This document shows positions 48,562-60,180 of a DNA stretch of 64,000 nt, piece after piece. Position 1 is the first letter of the stretch. Each line of letters starts with the position of its first letter. Where the stretch lies: positions 233,200,143 through 233,264,142 of the forward strand of contig JBAIZL010000002.1 of assembly GCA_036971475.1 (NCBI GenBank). Direction: 5' to 3'. This stretch comes from Prosapia bicincta. Lineage: Eukaryota; Arthropoda; Insecta; Hemiptera; Cercopidae. The notes under the pieces were generated by a model that did no database searches, was not told where the DNA came from, and worked only from the letters and a program-made list of their open reading frames with translations. The translations under genes were made by a program, and so were the position numbers.

Positions 48562-49904
48562 ACATTAGCCTTGTGGCCCAATCTACCACACTTAAAACAT
48601 TTTATTGGTTTATGGTTATAATTTTGATGTTGAGGTGGTCTTTGATAGCGATTGTTACTATTACCATTGTTAGAATTATTATTGTTATGGTTATTATTGC
48701 TAGAATTACCATACATATTGGACTTCTGAAATGCCCTGAACTGTTGTTCACTATTTCTATTTCTAACATGATCATTATATGTAATGTTTTGTATTTGCAC
48801 AGACATTTCGTTAAAATCATTTAAGCATGTAGAGTTTCTAATGAATGACAACTTATTCCTGGTTTCTGGATTCATCCCTAATTTAATTAGTTCAACTAAA
48901 TCATTTTCAGAATATTCACCTAACAATAATTCATTATGCTCTTTCAAAGATTGTACATAAAGAGGCAGGGGTTCGCCAATACCTTGAGGTCTATTAATCA
49001 AATCTCTTTTTAAATTTTCCCTAAGATTAATAGGTATAAATGTTTTTAAGACATTCTGGTGAAATTCCTTTAAATTACTGTTTTACTCTAACGCTGACAA
49101 CAATTTGTCCAATAATGGACCGGTTGCATAGTTCATACCTAGTTCTAAAATTTGATTATCGGAAAGCTTTACCTCGTTTTTCAATTTCAATATAACTTTA
49201 ATAAAATTTAACAATTTTTTAGATTCTAAACCATCTGTTGTAATGAACATTTTGAGATATCTCTCTAATGGATTTGTCAGCTTATTACATAATCTGAAAT
49301 CGAACACAGCATTCTGGGGTCTTACATTAGTACAGACTTTATCTACATTGGATGTTATTGAAGCTTCATGGGTATTTAAGAACACTTCTTGTAAATTTTC
49401 TTCCGACATATTTTCTTCGGATAATTTTCTTACTACTTCTGTCTTTAAACTTACATCTACATTCAATTCAGTTATTGCTTTGTTTAAATCATTTAACTTT
49501 TTTAAAATATCATTAAGTTCATCCCTCATCTGTTGTTCGATCTTAAATTTTAGCAAAACATTACATCTAGTCGTTAAATGAATTACTTTAGTTTCTGATC
49601 TGACTGTATCTATAACTCTAGGATCGTCTTTTAATTCATTAACACTTTTCATCAAAGTTTTAAATTTTTCACTAATAACTGCAAATTCATTGTTTACATT
49701 TAATTTATCTTTCAAATTAATGGGATTAGCCACTATATTAACATCTTTTATAACTTTTCTTAAAATTTTTCTAACGTCAGATGCAACTGAATCGCTTCTA
49801 AAATTGACATTTCTTAAATTTAATTCATATTCTAATTCCTCCTTTGACAAAAGGTCTATTTTTAAAGCCATTTTGTTTAATAGGATTATTTTCAGAAAAT
49901 CCAC
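48537..49904 (-). pseudogene. Gypsy gag with one in-frame stop
   Basis: A single frame runs from ATG at 49902-49904 to TAA at 48537-48539, interrupted only by TAA at 49083-49085; the reading on both sides is continuous, so a single nonsense mutation is the simplest reading. The N-terminal 270 residues are Lys/Glu/Leu-rich and partly coiled-coil-like. The part after the stop includes INRPQGIGEPLPLYVQSLKE, typical of Gypsy-type capsid, an Asn-rich linker and one CCHC zinc knuckle (KCFKCGRLGHKANVC) near the C-terminus for RNA binding. A second ATG at 49869-49871 could also start translation. Pol overlaps the last 25 nt in the -1 frame. Confidence 0.88.
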
Positions 49905-50353
49905 GAGAATATATTCTTAAACAGAAAGTCAAGCAAACTCGAAAGGTTGGAACACGTTTTATGCAAACAGGACGTGTACGGGCAGCTGTGTAAACATTTG
50001 TGCTCTACCACTGCTTTCAAGGACAAGCACAAACTTTTAAAAATCTAAAACTTGCTACGCACAGACATGACAAATGTTTTGAACAATAAGAGTCTCTGAC
50101 CTTGACTACACTACAAGTAAAAACTGGTTATAACTGGTTTCTTCCCTAACTTTACCAAACTGCTTACACAAGCTACCTGCTACATCCTTTTGCTTTCAAT
50201 TTATACATTTTACAAATTTTACAAAACTTACACTGTTAAATTTACCTTTTGAATATATTTAATGAATTCGGTTATTTTCAACCATTTTTAAATTTTCTTT
50301 CTGCCAACACACAAATTTACATTTCAAATTTTTATAGCAGAGTGGCGCAATTT

Positions 50354-51485
50354 GTGTAACGGTTTATAATTAAACAAATTGGATTTTATTTAGTTATAAC
50401 TCTTAAAACATTTAATATTCACTTCTGGCTTACAGTTCAGGCGTAACGAGACGTCTGTCTGTAACGCAATAGAAGCTATAACTCCGTTACATTAAAATAT
50501 TTTAAATTACCAAGTTAAATCATTAAAATTAGCAGAATACTCTTGAATTAATTCTTAAGGCTTATTAATCTGAAATGCAAGGAATTGTTCGCTGGTAAAA
50601 TAATGACTCTTTTAAATTCAATTAAAGCAAATTATAATCATTTATTTTAAGATAGACAGACAAAATAAATTAAAATCATGACACATAAATTTTTAACACT
50701 CAGTTACGGATTATGGAACATTTTAATTCTATTTATAAATTTTTAAGGATAGCAATCCTTCAATTAATTAATTAATCAATGGCTGAAAATGAACATGTAT
50801 TCGAGCTTACTTGCCTTTTTTGTATAATCAAATTTAATAATTTAATGTGAACATATTGGCACCAAAAGATGCGTAATTATAGTTATGCTTATTAGTTAAA
50901 AGTTCAATGTTTATTATTTAGAATTCTGCTGCGAAACATTTTGAATTTTGAAATTAAGTTTTAAAAGTCTTAAATCGCCCACTTAGCTGTATTAACTTGT
51001 CGTAACTTCGCTTCCTCCTCGTGGAAAATCTCGGTAAAGCCTGGCCTCATCTTCGTGGAAAAGCATCGGGAAAAGCCCTCAATAAGTCAGCGACCCATCT
51101 TGTACCTGGTATCGTATGCCGTGTTCTATGCCATGATTAAAAGAAAATAATACTTTACATTAATTAAAATAAAAAGAAACTAAATAAATTTTCTTGCTAT
51201 TTGAAGACGTCCGTTCCCTGTTACATCTTGGCCAAATGAGAGAGAAATATTAGTCGCGAGCAACCTTCCTACCTATCGCGCATCCGGGGCGCGCATGCCT
51301 AGCTTGATTACTTGTTTTAATTTTTTCTCGCTAGATGTCACTATCAGCCAGAGATCTCATTAAAAATATTTATCATACATAACAATTTTTTTACATAGTC
51401 ATACATTATTACAATTTTGAATTTATTCTCGTTTATTTTCTGAAATTTGCTAATTTAATATGTAACACCGTCTAAAGTGTGTTAC
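50354..51485 (-). repeat. Gypsy 5' LTR
   Basis: 1,132 bp. Contains an extra 36 bp (about 51040-51076, beginning TGGCCTCATCTTCGTGG) that is an imperfect tandem copy of the neighbouring CTTCCTCCTCGTGG segment. The inner border on the minus strand reads AAATTGCGCCACTC; I could not assign a primer tRNA. Confidence 0.9.
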
Positions 51486-51489
51486 AATT

Positions 51490-52151
51490 GTAAAGAGATA
51501 GAAATTGTTACACAATTACGTTAGAATTTCTATTTGATGACATACGTTCGATCAATTCGTCCTGAGTAAAGTGTTCCTATTTACTAAAAAGTGACAAGTT
51601 ACCTTACGAAAACACGTCGCAGGAATAACCAAAACCACCAAGTAGAAGGAAGAAAAACTACTTGTAAGCGATAAAACTCATCGGTCTAAATTTAAATCAC
51701 AAACGAGATGAATCATATGAAGTAAAAAAGCTTATTCCTATTTTTGAAACCACAAATACTTATTTTATTCCCGAAATTCTTTTCGTTCTCTCTTTTTGAG
51801 AAACTACTGAGCATTTTGTTTGTTCAGTATGCAAAAGTGTTGTACTAAATGAATGCGTAAATATAAACCTCACTTAGTGAGACCCTTGTTAGCCTAATGA
51901 GCACATCCAAAGAAAATACAGCAAGCTGCACTATGATACGGTCTTTCATTTTACGTTTGTCACTTACTCAGATGTAAAAACGTTAGAATAATTCACATTA
52001 ATGACCTTATATACAGCTTTTGCAATAATTGTCTATCATTAAGTGTTCATAAATCTTAGGTTTTATTGGAAAATCCTTAAATATAATAACTTACAGGCTT
52101 CTACAGTAACATTTATATGGTGTTCCATGAAAACCACTTCGTTAAATACTT

Positions 52152-52157
<6 letters not shown>
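51490..52157. other. Unassigned AT-rich stretch
   Basis: Nothing recognised between the Gypsy element and the next microsatellite. Confidence 0.4.
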
Positions 52158-52247
<90 letters not shown>

Positions 52248-52269
52248 GTATATAAATATAAATAAATAA

Positions 52270-52318
<49 letters not shown>
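52158..52318. repeat. (TA)n-(TG)n-(TA)n compound microsatellite
   Basis: TA tract to 52214, TG tract with TA interruptions to ~52250, AAAT variants, and TA tract 52277-52318. It abuts the poly(A) end of the I-clade LINE. Confidence 0.95.
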
Positions 52319-52320
<2 letters not shown>

Positions 52321-52335
52321 AAAGTTTTTTTTTTT

Positions 52336-52772
52336 AATCGGTAATGAAATCAACTCATTTTTTTATTCATCAAATCAAGTTTATATACATTTCTTTTAAC
52401 CTATAGTGGCCCGGATAGCTGGCCTGAGCAACCGGGCGGGTCCACAGGTGGCGGATAGTGGAACGGCCTACAGATATGTAGGTTACTTGTGAATAAGGAT
52501 TCCGGAAGGTTTCTGAATAAGCAGGCCCGGACCAAGGCAATGGTTCATAGGTGAGGAATTATCCCTCCTCGTCAGTCAACCGGTTGGGTGTGGTAGAAAT
52601 AACTGCTCTGACTGGGGACTGGGGTAGTTGGGAATTAAGTCCTCACAATGCTACTCTTACCTCTCGGGTGAACCAAGGGCAATGCAGCTGTGAACTATGG
52701 GCGGGAAACTACCCTAACGACACAGTTGTAACAAAAGAGAGTAAAGCAGGCTGTTCGCTCCATGAGCAACAG
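52336..52772 (-). other. I-clade LINE 3' UTR
   Basis: Contains CTATCCGCCACCTG (minus strand; plus coordinates 52445-52458) in a longer block also found in the 3' UTR of the R2-like LINE at 3859-3877. Ends in an A run. Confidence 0.7.
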
Positions 52773-55614
52773 TTAATAATGTCCTGAACTTGGGGTGTGC
52801 TTCAAAATCAGTGACTGAATACCCAATCCAAGGTGGAAGATGGATGAATGGCTGCAGGGCATAAAATGCAGTAGCACACGATCCCCTTGAGGAACCAGAC
52901 AAAACCTCATTGTATGTTGTCTTGCCAGGGCAGTGGGGGTTCTGCTCTGGTTGACCGTTCTTTCCCCCATACGTCGGAAGCTAATGGACCAAGTAAGTAC
53001 ACAAATTGATGTTGAGTCTGCACAGACAGCGGGAGCCAATGAGACGGCAAACCGTGAGTCTGTAGCAGATGTGTCAACGGCCTGCAGCCCCAAGGAAGGT
53101 TTCCTAAGGGTTAGCTTACTGTGTCTCATTCCTTTAGCCCTGACCCAGTGCTCACAGTGTCTTTCAGCCATCCACCTTCGCACTGCAATCTTGACCATGG
53201 ATTTGGAAATACCTACCGCCGGCTCAGGTCCAATTAGAGGAGTCGAAGACCCCTCTCTGGCCAGCGCATCTGCGGCTTCAGTTCCAAATATTCCCCTATG
53301 CCCTGGTACCCAACCTATCTTGATTTGATTATGCCTTGCCAGGGCTTCTAGGTTATTTAGGCACTCCCTAACTATAGCCGAGGTGACCACATGTCCGTTT
53401 AGTGCCTTAATTGTTGCCAGACTGTCAGAGAAAATAGCAATCCGGGTCCTGTGTATTCCCCTTCTCGCTATCTCTCCCAGACAGGAAAACCTGAAGCCCG
53501 TAGATTTGGTTCATTCTTGCAATTTATTAATGACTAACTGTAAGGATCTTTCCGCTGTTGCCATACTTCTAGCAGCCACATATATACAAAAATCGTCTAC
53601 AAACAAGGAACAGTGAACCGGTGACTGTACGTTTGAAGTGACGCTGTTAATGGCAACGGCAAACAGCGTCACACTCAAAACGCCACCCTGTGGTACACCA
53701 TTCTCTAGTTCGCAACGATCAGAATATATGCCTCCTAGACGTACACGAAAAGTCCTGTTGTTCAAATAATTTTGTATAAAAGCAAGAATATTACTTTGTA
53801 TACCACATTATTTCAATACGTTCAAAATTCCTCTTCTCCATGCCATGTCATATGCCTTCTCAAGGTCAAAGAAAACCGCTACCAGTGTTTGTCGTAAGAT
53901 GAAGGCATTCTGTATAGCTGACTCCAACAAAACCAATTGGTCAACTGATGAACGTCCCTGTCTGGAACCACACTGAACGTTAGAAAGAAGTTTGTTTGTT
54001 TCTAGATACCAGACAAGACGACGGTTGACCATCTTCTCCAGTAGTTTGCATAGGCAGCTGGTCAGAGAGATGGGTCTGTAACTACTGGGACTAGTTTTGT
54101 CTTTTCCTTGTTTTAGAAGAGGAATTATTGTCACTTCTAACCATGCATCGGGAAAACCATGCTCCCCAAATATACGGTTGTATATCCGAAGGAGAACTAG
54201 TTTTGCCGACGGTGGTAGATTTTTAATCATGGAGTATACAATATCATCCGGGCCTGGAGCAGAATTCTTCGTTGACGCGAGAGCTGACTCAAGTTCGTCG
54301 ATAGAGAAATGGATATTCAAACAAGAATCCCCAAACACTCCAACGGTGAAAGGTAAGGCTTCCTGTTTACGTTTGTGCACCTGGAAAGTGTCTTGTATGC
54401 AGAAGATGAAGAATGTTTTGAGAACGATAATGCTAGCACATTGGCAATTTCCTCACAGTCCGTGGTCATAACTCCATCCGGATGCCTTAATGAAATTAAT
54501 GGCATCCGAACGGAAATGCCACAGACTGATCGTAATTTCTTCCATACTGTGGATGGAGCTGTAGTTCTTGTAATTGTGCCAATGTACTGCGACCATGATT
54601 CTCGTTTACTTTGCCTAAATATTCTCCGTGCTTTCGCACGGAAGATTTTATATTTTTCCAGGTTTTCACTCGTTGGTTGTCTCTTGAACTGGTTCAGAGC
54701 TTTTTTTCCGTTGACGAAGGATCACAGTGCACTCATCATTCCACCACGGAACAGGTGGTCGTCGTGGTTTGGATGAGGTTTTCGGAATTGTGTTTCCGGA
54801 GGCATTCAAAACGGTTTTTGTAAATGAATTGACAATGTCATCGATGGGAACTAAGTAATCCACGTCCAGTGATTCTAGATCTTGTGAAAATTGTTTCCAG
54901 TTGGCTTTTTTTCAGCATCCAACGGGGATGTCGAACACAACAAGGTGAGGAGTCACACAAAGAGATCTCAATAGGAATGTGGTCGCTACTGTAAAGATCA
55001 GGCAATGCTGACCATTTTATCCTTGTAGCCAAGGCAGGACTGCATAATGACAAGTCTACAGCTGTCCATCCCCCTGTTGACGCTGCTAAATGTGTCGGAA
55101 AACCGTCATTTAGCAGGTATAAATCCAGTTCCGATCTGATGCTTTCGATCAGATTACCTCGCGCGTGGCATTCTTGGGAACCCCATGAAACATGATGGGC
55201 ATTGAAATCGCCCACTAATAAAAACGGAGTCGGTAACTGATTTATAAGGTCTACAAGATCTCTCTGTTGCAGGTTGTCACTTGGTGGGAGGTAGACACAA
55301 CAGAGAGTGAGTTTGTATGGAAGAGCTGTTTGAATTGCTACTGCTTGTAAGGGAGTTATTAAGTTCAGAGAAACGGCGTCGACACAGTCACGGGCTAGAA
55401 TGGCTACGCCACCTCTAGCTCGATTTTCTGTAACGAAGTCTGATCTGTAAACTGAATACTCCCTTAGATGGAAATTGTGCGATTCATGGAGATGTGTCTC
55501 CTGAATACAAATGTACATAGGGGACACATCCCTTACAATTAATTTGAGATCCTCAATGTGACTTTTAACACCGTTAATGTCCCACTGAATCACGGATTGT
55601 TTAGGTGTGGACAT
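52773..55614 (-). pseudogene. I-clade LINE ORF2 (EN-RT-RNase H), deleted and frameshifted
   Basis: Starts at 55614 (MSTPKQSVIQWDINGV), a few bases after ORF1. The endonuclease block (55614-54838) has CIQETH, GGVAILAR, LLVGDFNAHHVSWG and SSDHIPIEIS; the usual Asn of the QWN motif is Asp. After frame changes (54863-54317) the RT appears: SAPGPDDIVYSMIKNL, SSYRPISLTSCLCKLLEKM, AVFFDLEKAYDMAW, an in-frame TAA at 53808-53810, then GVPQGGVLS and the active site FVDDFCIYV. After TGA at 53511-53513 the frame passes from RT-like (STGFRFS) straight into RNase H (RIAIFSDSLATIKALNGH, WVPGHRGIFGTEAADALA), so the RT thumb and linker, roughly 200 residues in relatives, are missing. The normal role is target-primed reverse transcription. 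Confidence 0.85.
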
Positions 55615-55620
55615 CGTATT

Positions 55621-57043
55621 TTAGTGAAATGGATTCACCTGGCTCTCGTTGCTGTCATTGCAAATTCGTTGGCCTGGAATGTTGGACGTTCCAGGCGGAG
55701 AGTCATCAGATTCCATCACCACTATTGTAGTGGTGGAATCTGAAGAGTTTTTTGACTCAGAAGAGGAGTTTAAATGGTCCTCTTTTGAGTCGCTTGTGAT
55801 TTTGCACCTACTTTCACAAGTGCAAGCTTTGTTATTATTTTTGTTACTCGTATTAGTAGTTTTAACGTTTTTCGCACTTGTCTCTAATAGTGTCTTACTT
55901 CTTCCAATTTTGCCAGGTAACTGGCACTGGAGATTTTTCCGCACATTCAACATTAGTCTTTGAGTTGGAAAGCAAATTTTTGGTCACTAATGCTAATAAC
56001 TGATTAGCTTGCTCAGTGAGAAGTTAATTTTTTTTATTTAGCTCAACACAGTTGGAACACGACTTTTCACTGGTGGTAGCTGAGGCATAAGATTTTGTTT
56101 CAGGTCTAGGTTGAGTTGACTTGAACTTCTTTTTTGCTTCGTGGAAAGATGTTTTATCCTTTGCCATTATGCTGAGGATCGCTTTCTCCTCCTTGAACAT
56201 TGGGCAGTTAAAGGAGCGAGCAGGGTGATCCACCAGCACAGTTTGGGCATTTTGGAGTACTTGTGCAAACCTTCTCTACATGGCCTTCAGATGCGCACTG
56301 TTCGCATACCTCTGGCTTGGAGCAAGAAGAGCTGACGTGTCCAAAACGTTGGCATTTAAAGCACCGCCGTGGGAACGTAGGGCCTAACAGAAAGCCGTTG
56401 ATAGCCACCATATAAATATTCGGGGATAGATGGTTTCCCGAATGTCAGGATTAATGATGTTGTTGGAACTCTCTGACCGTTTTCCATCCTCATAATTCGT
56501 ACGACTTCTGTTACACCTTCCGATTCCAGTTCAGATTTTATTTCGTCCTCACGGACATACAAAAGATCTCTGCATGATATTACTCCCTTTGATGAGTTCA
56601 AGGTTTTGTGGGGGGCCACCGAAACCTTGACCTGATCAAAGAAGGAGGTCATTTTCAGTAGATATTGTGACTGCTTCGAACTACTTGTTTCTAACAGCAG
56701 TGTTCCATTCCGTAACTTCCTTATGGAAGAGACAGGTCCTGCTGCACATCCAGTTAGCAGGATCCATAGCCTTATGGATCAGAAAAGGCGATAACTTCGA
56801 AAGATCTTTTCCTTCTTCTGCGCTAGAAACAATTAAAAATTTAGGCGGTAGTTTGGGTGATGCTACATCTATTTCTTTCCTCGTCTCATTTACTTCACTA
56901 GGCATCTTCGAAGAAACCTCACGACGCCTCTTTACATTACTCTGGTTGGTTGGTTGGACTTTTGTTGGTTTTCCATAAATTTGATTTGAGCTAACCATCG
57001 TGTCAGGCATTACGGGCGTGACTATGAGAACGGGTAAACCCAT
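55621..57043 (-). pseudogene. I-clade LINE ORF1 (nucleic-acid-binding protein), frameshifted
   Basis: Starts at ATG 57041-57043 (MGLPVLIVTPVMPDTM). Five blocks in changing frames (57043-56681, 56652-56356, 56411-56208, 56239-56024, 55953-55621) give the usual order: a basic/polar N-terminus, a folded central domain (SCRDLLYVREDEIKSELE, TEVVRIMRMENGQRVPT), then zinc knuckles CFKCQRFGHVSSSC, CEQCASEGHVEKVC and CPNC...HPARSFNC (split by a frameshift), and a Ser/Lys/Asn-rich tail. In live elements ORF1p coats the RNA. At least four frame changes and a stop are present. Confidence 0.8.
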
Positions 57044-57363
57044 GGATCACTTTCGATCATTTTCAACCCCCGGAACTCTGGGGCCCATAGTTTCCTCCTT
57101 AGCTCGACTGGATGGGCATCAGTCGAGAACTCGTAATACTGTGCACAGGCTCCGACACCTGTGCACCGCGGACACTCCCTGACCAAGAACCGAAGTGGCT
57201 AGCGGACCAGCAACCGCGCATACGTCTTCGGCAGAGCAAGCTCACAACAGCGTCCCAGACCAGAGTTAGTCAAGCTCTGGACCTTTCAGCACTCCCAACG
57301 CGCAACGGTTCTGACCAGTTAAACTCCCTAAGTGAAGATGTTAGTGTATGTGTATATGTGCAT

Positions 57364-57402
<39 letters not shown>

Positions 57403-57497
57403 CTTTGTGAGTGGTGTAGTGTTAGGCTAGGGTACCGCGAGGGACACCAAATCCCTCGTAGGATCGGCTAGTCCGCACCCCCTGCGGGGTCAAACGT

Positions 57498-58918
57498 TTA
57501 GAAACTAATTACTTCCCAATTTCTAAATACAATATTTATAATTTTTTTAAAGTTTTAATCCTTATTCTACTCTAAATATTTATATCTCTTGCCATTTTGA
57601 TAAACAAATGAAAACTTTGCTGAAGCAATATTAAAGTGCAAAATGTTAGAGCTACTACGTCACTCAGGGGACCAAAGTGCTCTTGTTTTTGTAATGAGTG
57701 CAGCCAATCAAGATACAGAGCCTTGGCAGGCCTAATTACGAAACCTGAATTTGTCACTAATAAATGTCGTGTCTGCTGAGAATAAAATTGTTAAATTATA
57801 CAAATGTAGAACCATCCAGTGTTTTATAATTATAAATGGAATAGAAATTACAGCGAAAAGCTTAATCTATTTGAATTGATTTAACTTTAACGCGTTTTGT
57901 TTGGGGGATGAAGAAATAGAATTCAGTTAACAGGATTCAGTTCGTCGGATTTCTGAAACCCATGGACGACGCTTATCAGAGATTTTTGTAATTTTTTTTA
58001 ATACGGTAGATTTGTGAGAAAGGAACAAATATTTATTCAATCTGGCCACGTTTCATTTCAATCGGCCTATTCCATAAATAACTTGAAATGAGTAAATTAA
58101 TAGAATGTTTTTGAGTTGATTGGGTCGTGAAATTGTAGAGTGACGAGCAGTACTGACTAGGGTTACAGTTAATGAAAAAACAGCGGCCGCATCATGTTCA
58201 CAAACAGACGCCGGTGACGTCATAGGGGCGGACACGTTTTCAACGCAAAATGAGACGGCAGGGCACCAGCCACTTCAATTGCAGCATTTTTAAGAGCATT
58301 GTTTATTAAAATAGAGAAATAATCTAACCATTTATGCATTTCTTCAAGTAATTTTTGTCAATCATTTGACACAAAATGTTTTATTAATTTTAAGTCATAA
58401 GCTTGGTTAGAAAATGCGTTCATTCGAATTCGATTAGATAATACTTCGAATTTTCTGAAGAATTTTCCCTGAAGATGTAAAGAATACTCTTTATTAAAAC
58501 TTAGATTTTTTTTCAAACATTTTTCATAGAAGGTGATGAATTTCAATTGAAATCTTTCGCTAACAGTAACAATCTAACGAAGCATTTCCATGCCTATTTT
58601 TACATTGGCATTTTTCTGATTTTCACTGTAGATTCGTGTTTTGAATATTACGTTTATAATCGCATTAAACTCACCATATACACATCCAAACCTCAACTTT
58701 TGATATCTTCTATTCTTTCCTCATCCTACAATTCCATAAATATTCCTAATTTATCAGAGGGATTTTGAGTGGTTTAGTGGTAGGATAATTCTTTTTTGTG
58801 GGAAATTATGTAATTAATTTGAGCAAGAGATCTGCAATCCTTTTGTGTGAAATCAGTGTAGGTACTTACATTTCTGATGGATTTGTGTAATTCATTAACG
58901 TGGGATGTGTAATTGATT

Positions 58919-58955
<37 letters not shown>

Positions 58956-59512
58956 TTACAAGCGTGCGTACGCGCGCGCGTGTGTGTGTGTAAGTTTATG
59001 TGAGTATGAAAACATATTTTATATTTATATATTTGCAAAATGGTTTAACATAAAATACTTCCATGCGAGAGCTTAGTGTGTTTTAATTAAACTTGATCCA
59101 ACAATAAACGACCCTGACACAGTTATCGAAACTAAACGATGTAATTTTAGATGCAGCCCTCACTTGCTCGTTTAAAGATTAGCAATGCACAAACATAATA
59201 CAGTATACATAGCGCCACATGGCCACCAGTAATGCCTAGAAATGCTATGTTTTATCAGAATAATCTGTTAGCAAAACTTTAAAACTACGACAAATAATGA
59301 CTGGTTAACTACAGTGAAATATCCGCATTGAAGTTGGCAGGATTTTTTAATAAAAAGTTATCAAAGTGAAGCTTTTTGGTGAGTTACAGTGACACGTTTT
59401 AGAACGACAGTGTTGGAATGGCTCCTTATTTGTTGCTCCATTGCTCTGACGATTAGTACACTGATAGGCAATCGCTTATGTGTCCAATCTGTGACGGAAG
59501 AAAACAATGCCA
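57498..59512. other. AT-rich stretch with a (TG)n tract
   Basis: (TG)n with a CGCGCGCG patch at 58918-58992. No gene recognised. A frame at 59389-59649 partly overlaps the inverted repeat that follows and has no known motif. Confidence 0.4.
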
Positions 59513-60180
59513 CACGTGATTCTTACTGTATATTAACTGATCCCAGAAGGCGAAGCAATGTAAGGCAAATACTGCCTTTTGATTGGTTGTGTAGCTCCTC
59601 TGTACATGAAATATCTATAAATTATTTCTTCTACCTACTTTGCCGTTAGTTACAACAACAACACGTGTTCCGTGTTTAATGTTTAATTTTATATCGTGTG
59701 CTGTGTATTATAAACTTATTATAATCTTGAACTATTTTGTGTTTTCTACTTTTTTTTCTTGTCAAAATTATTATGGTCTCCCTACCACCAAATAATCAAT
59801 ATAACTTATTACACTTTTGCAATTACTTATTATTTGCGACCAGACTTTTTGTCAACTAAAAGTTGTTAAATTGTTAACTTACACTTGGAGGAAATGTTTT
59901 CGTCTAACGACTTCTCACGTCTTGGAGATTTCTTGGACGTCCTTAAGCAAATTTCAAAACTTGTTTACCACATTTCCATCATTGTTTATTATTTGAGGCC
60001 CATGTAATTTATTTTGAGGCTTGCATGTCTGAGGCCGAAATAATTTTTTCTAAATGCTCTGCGATTTTGACAGTTATTGTTGGTGGAGTGGAAGTAGTTA
60101 CACGACCAATCAAAAGGTAGATTTGCCTTACATTGCTTCATATTCTGGGATCAGTTAATATGCATTCTTACTGACATTCT
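59513..60180. repeat. Inverted repeat pair flanking a Penelope-like tail
   Basis: 59513-59597 and 60095-60180 are inverted copies of an ~85-bp sequence at about 85% identity. The clearest shared segments are TATTAACTGATCCCAGAA, GAAGCAATGTAAGGCAAAT and CCTTTTGATTGGT. The ~500-bp interval contains the third Penelope-like 3' tail. Confidence 0.7.
59815..59925 (-). mobile_element. Penelope-like element 3' tail (copy 3)
   Basis: The plus strand reads ATTTGCGACCAGACTTTTTG, TTGTTAAATTGTTAACTTAC and TTTTCGTCTAACGACTTCTC, matching copies 1 and 2. It stops before the CTGCAG block. It is preceded by CTTATTACACTTTTGC, which also precedes copy 1 (20510-20524). Confidence 0.75.

Larger units (their letters stand above)
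43526..51485 (-). mobile_element. Gypsy-group LTR retrotransposon, full length
   Basis: 7,960 bp with two ~1.1-kb LTRs and gag and pol on the minus strand. With LTR limits GTGTAAC...GTGTTAC (top strand), the flanks are AATT on both sides (43522-43525 and 51486-51489), a plausible 4-bp target duplication. The LTRs are almost identical apart from a 36-bp insertion, so the copy is young. It is nevertheless defective: one gag nonsense codon and an altered RT active site. Confidence 0.93.
52326..57497 (-). mobile_element. I-clade LINE (ORF1, EN, RT, RNase H), degenerate
   Basis: Minus-strand order: GC-rich 5' UTR (57497-57044, with an internal (TG)n tract at 57366-57400), ORF1 with CCHC knuckles, ORF2 with APE endonuclease, RT and RNase H, a ~440-nt 3' UTR, and a terminal A run (plus-strand T at 52326-52335). 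RNase H after RT and three knuckles in ORF1 point to the I clade rather than Jockey. The 5' limit is judged from the end of the GC-rich block. At least eight frame breaks and an internal deletion make it inactive. Confidence 0.82.
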
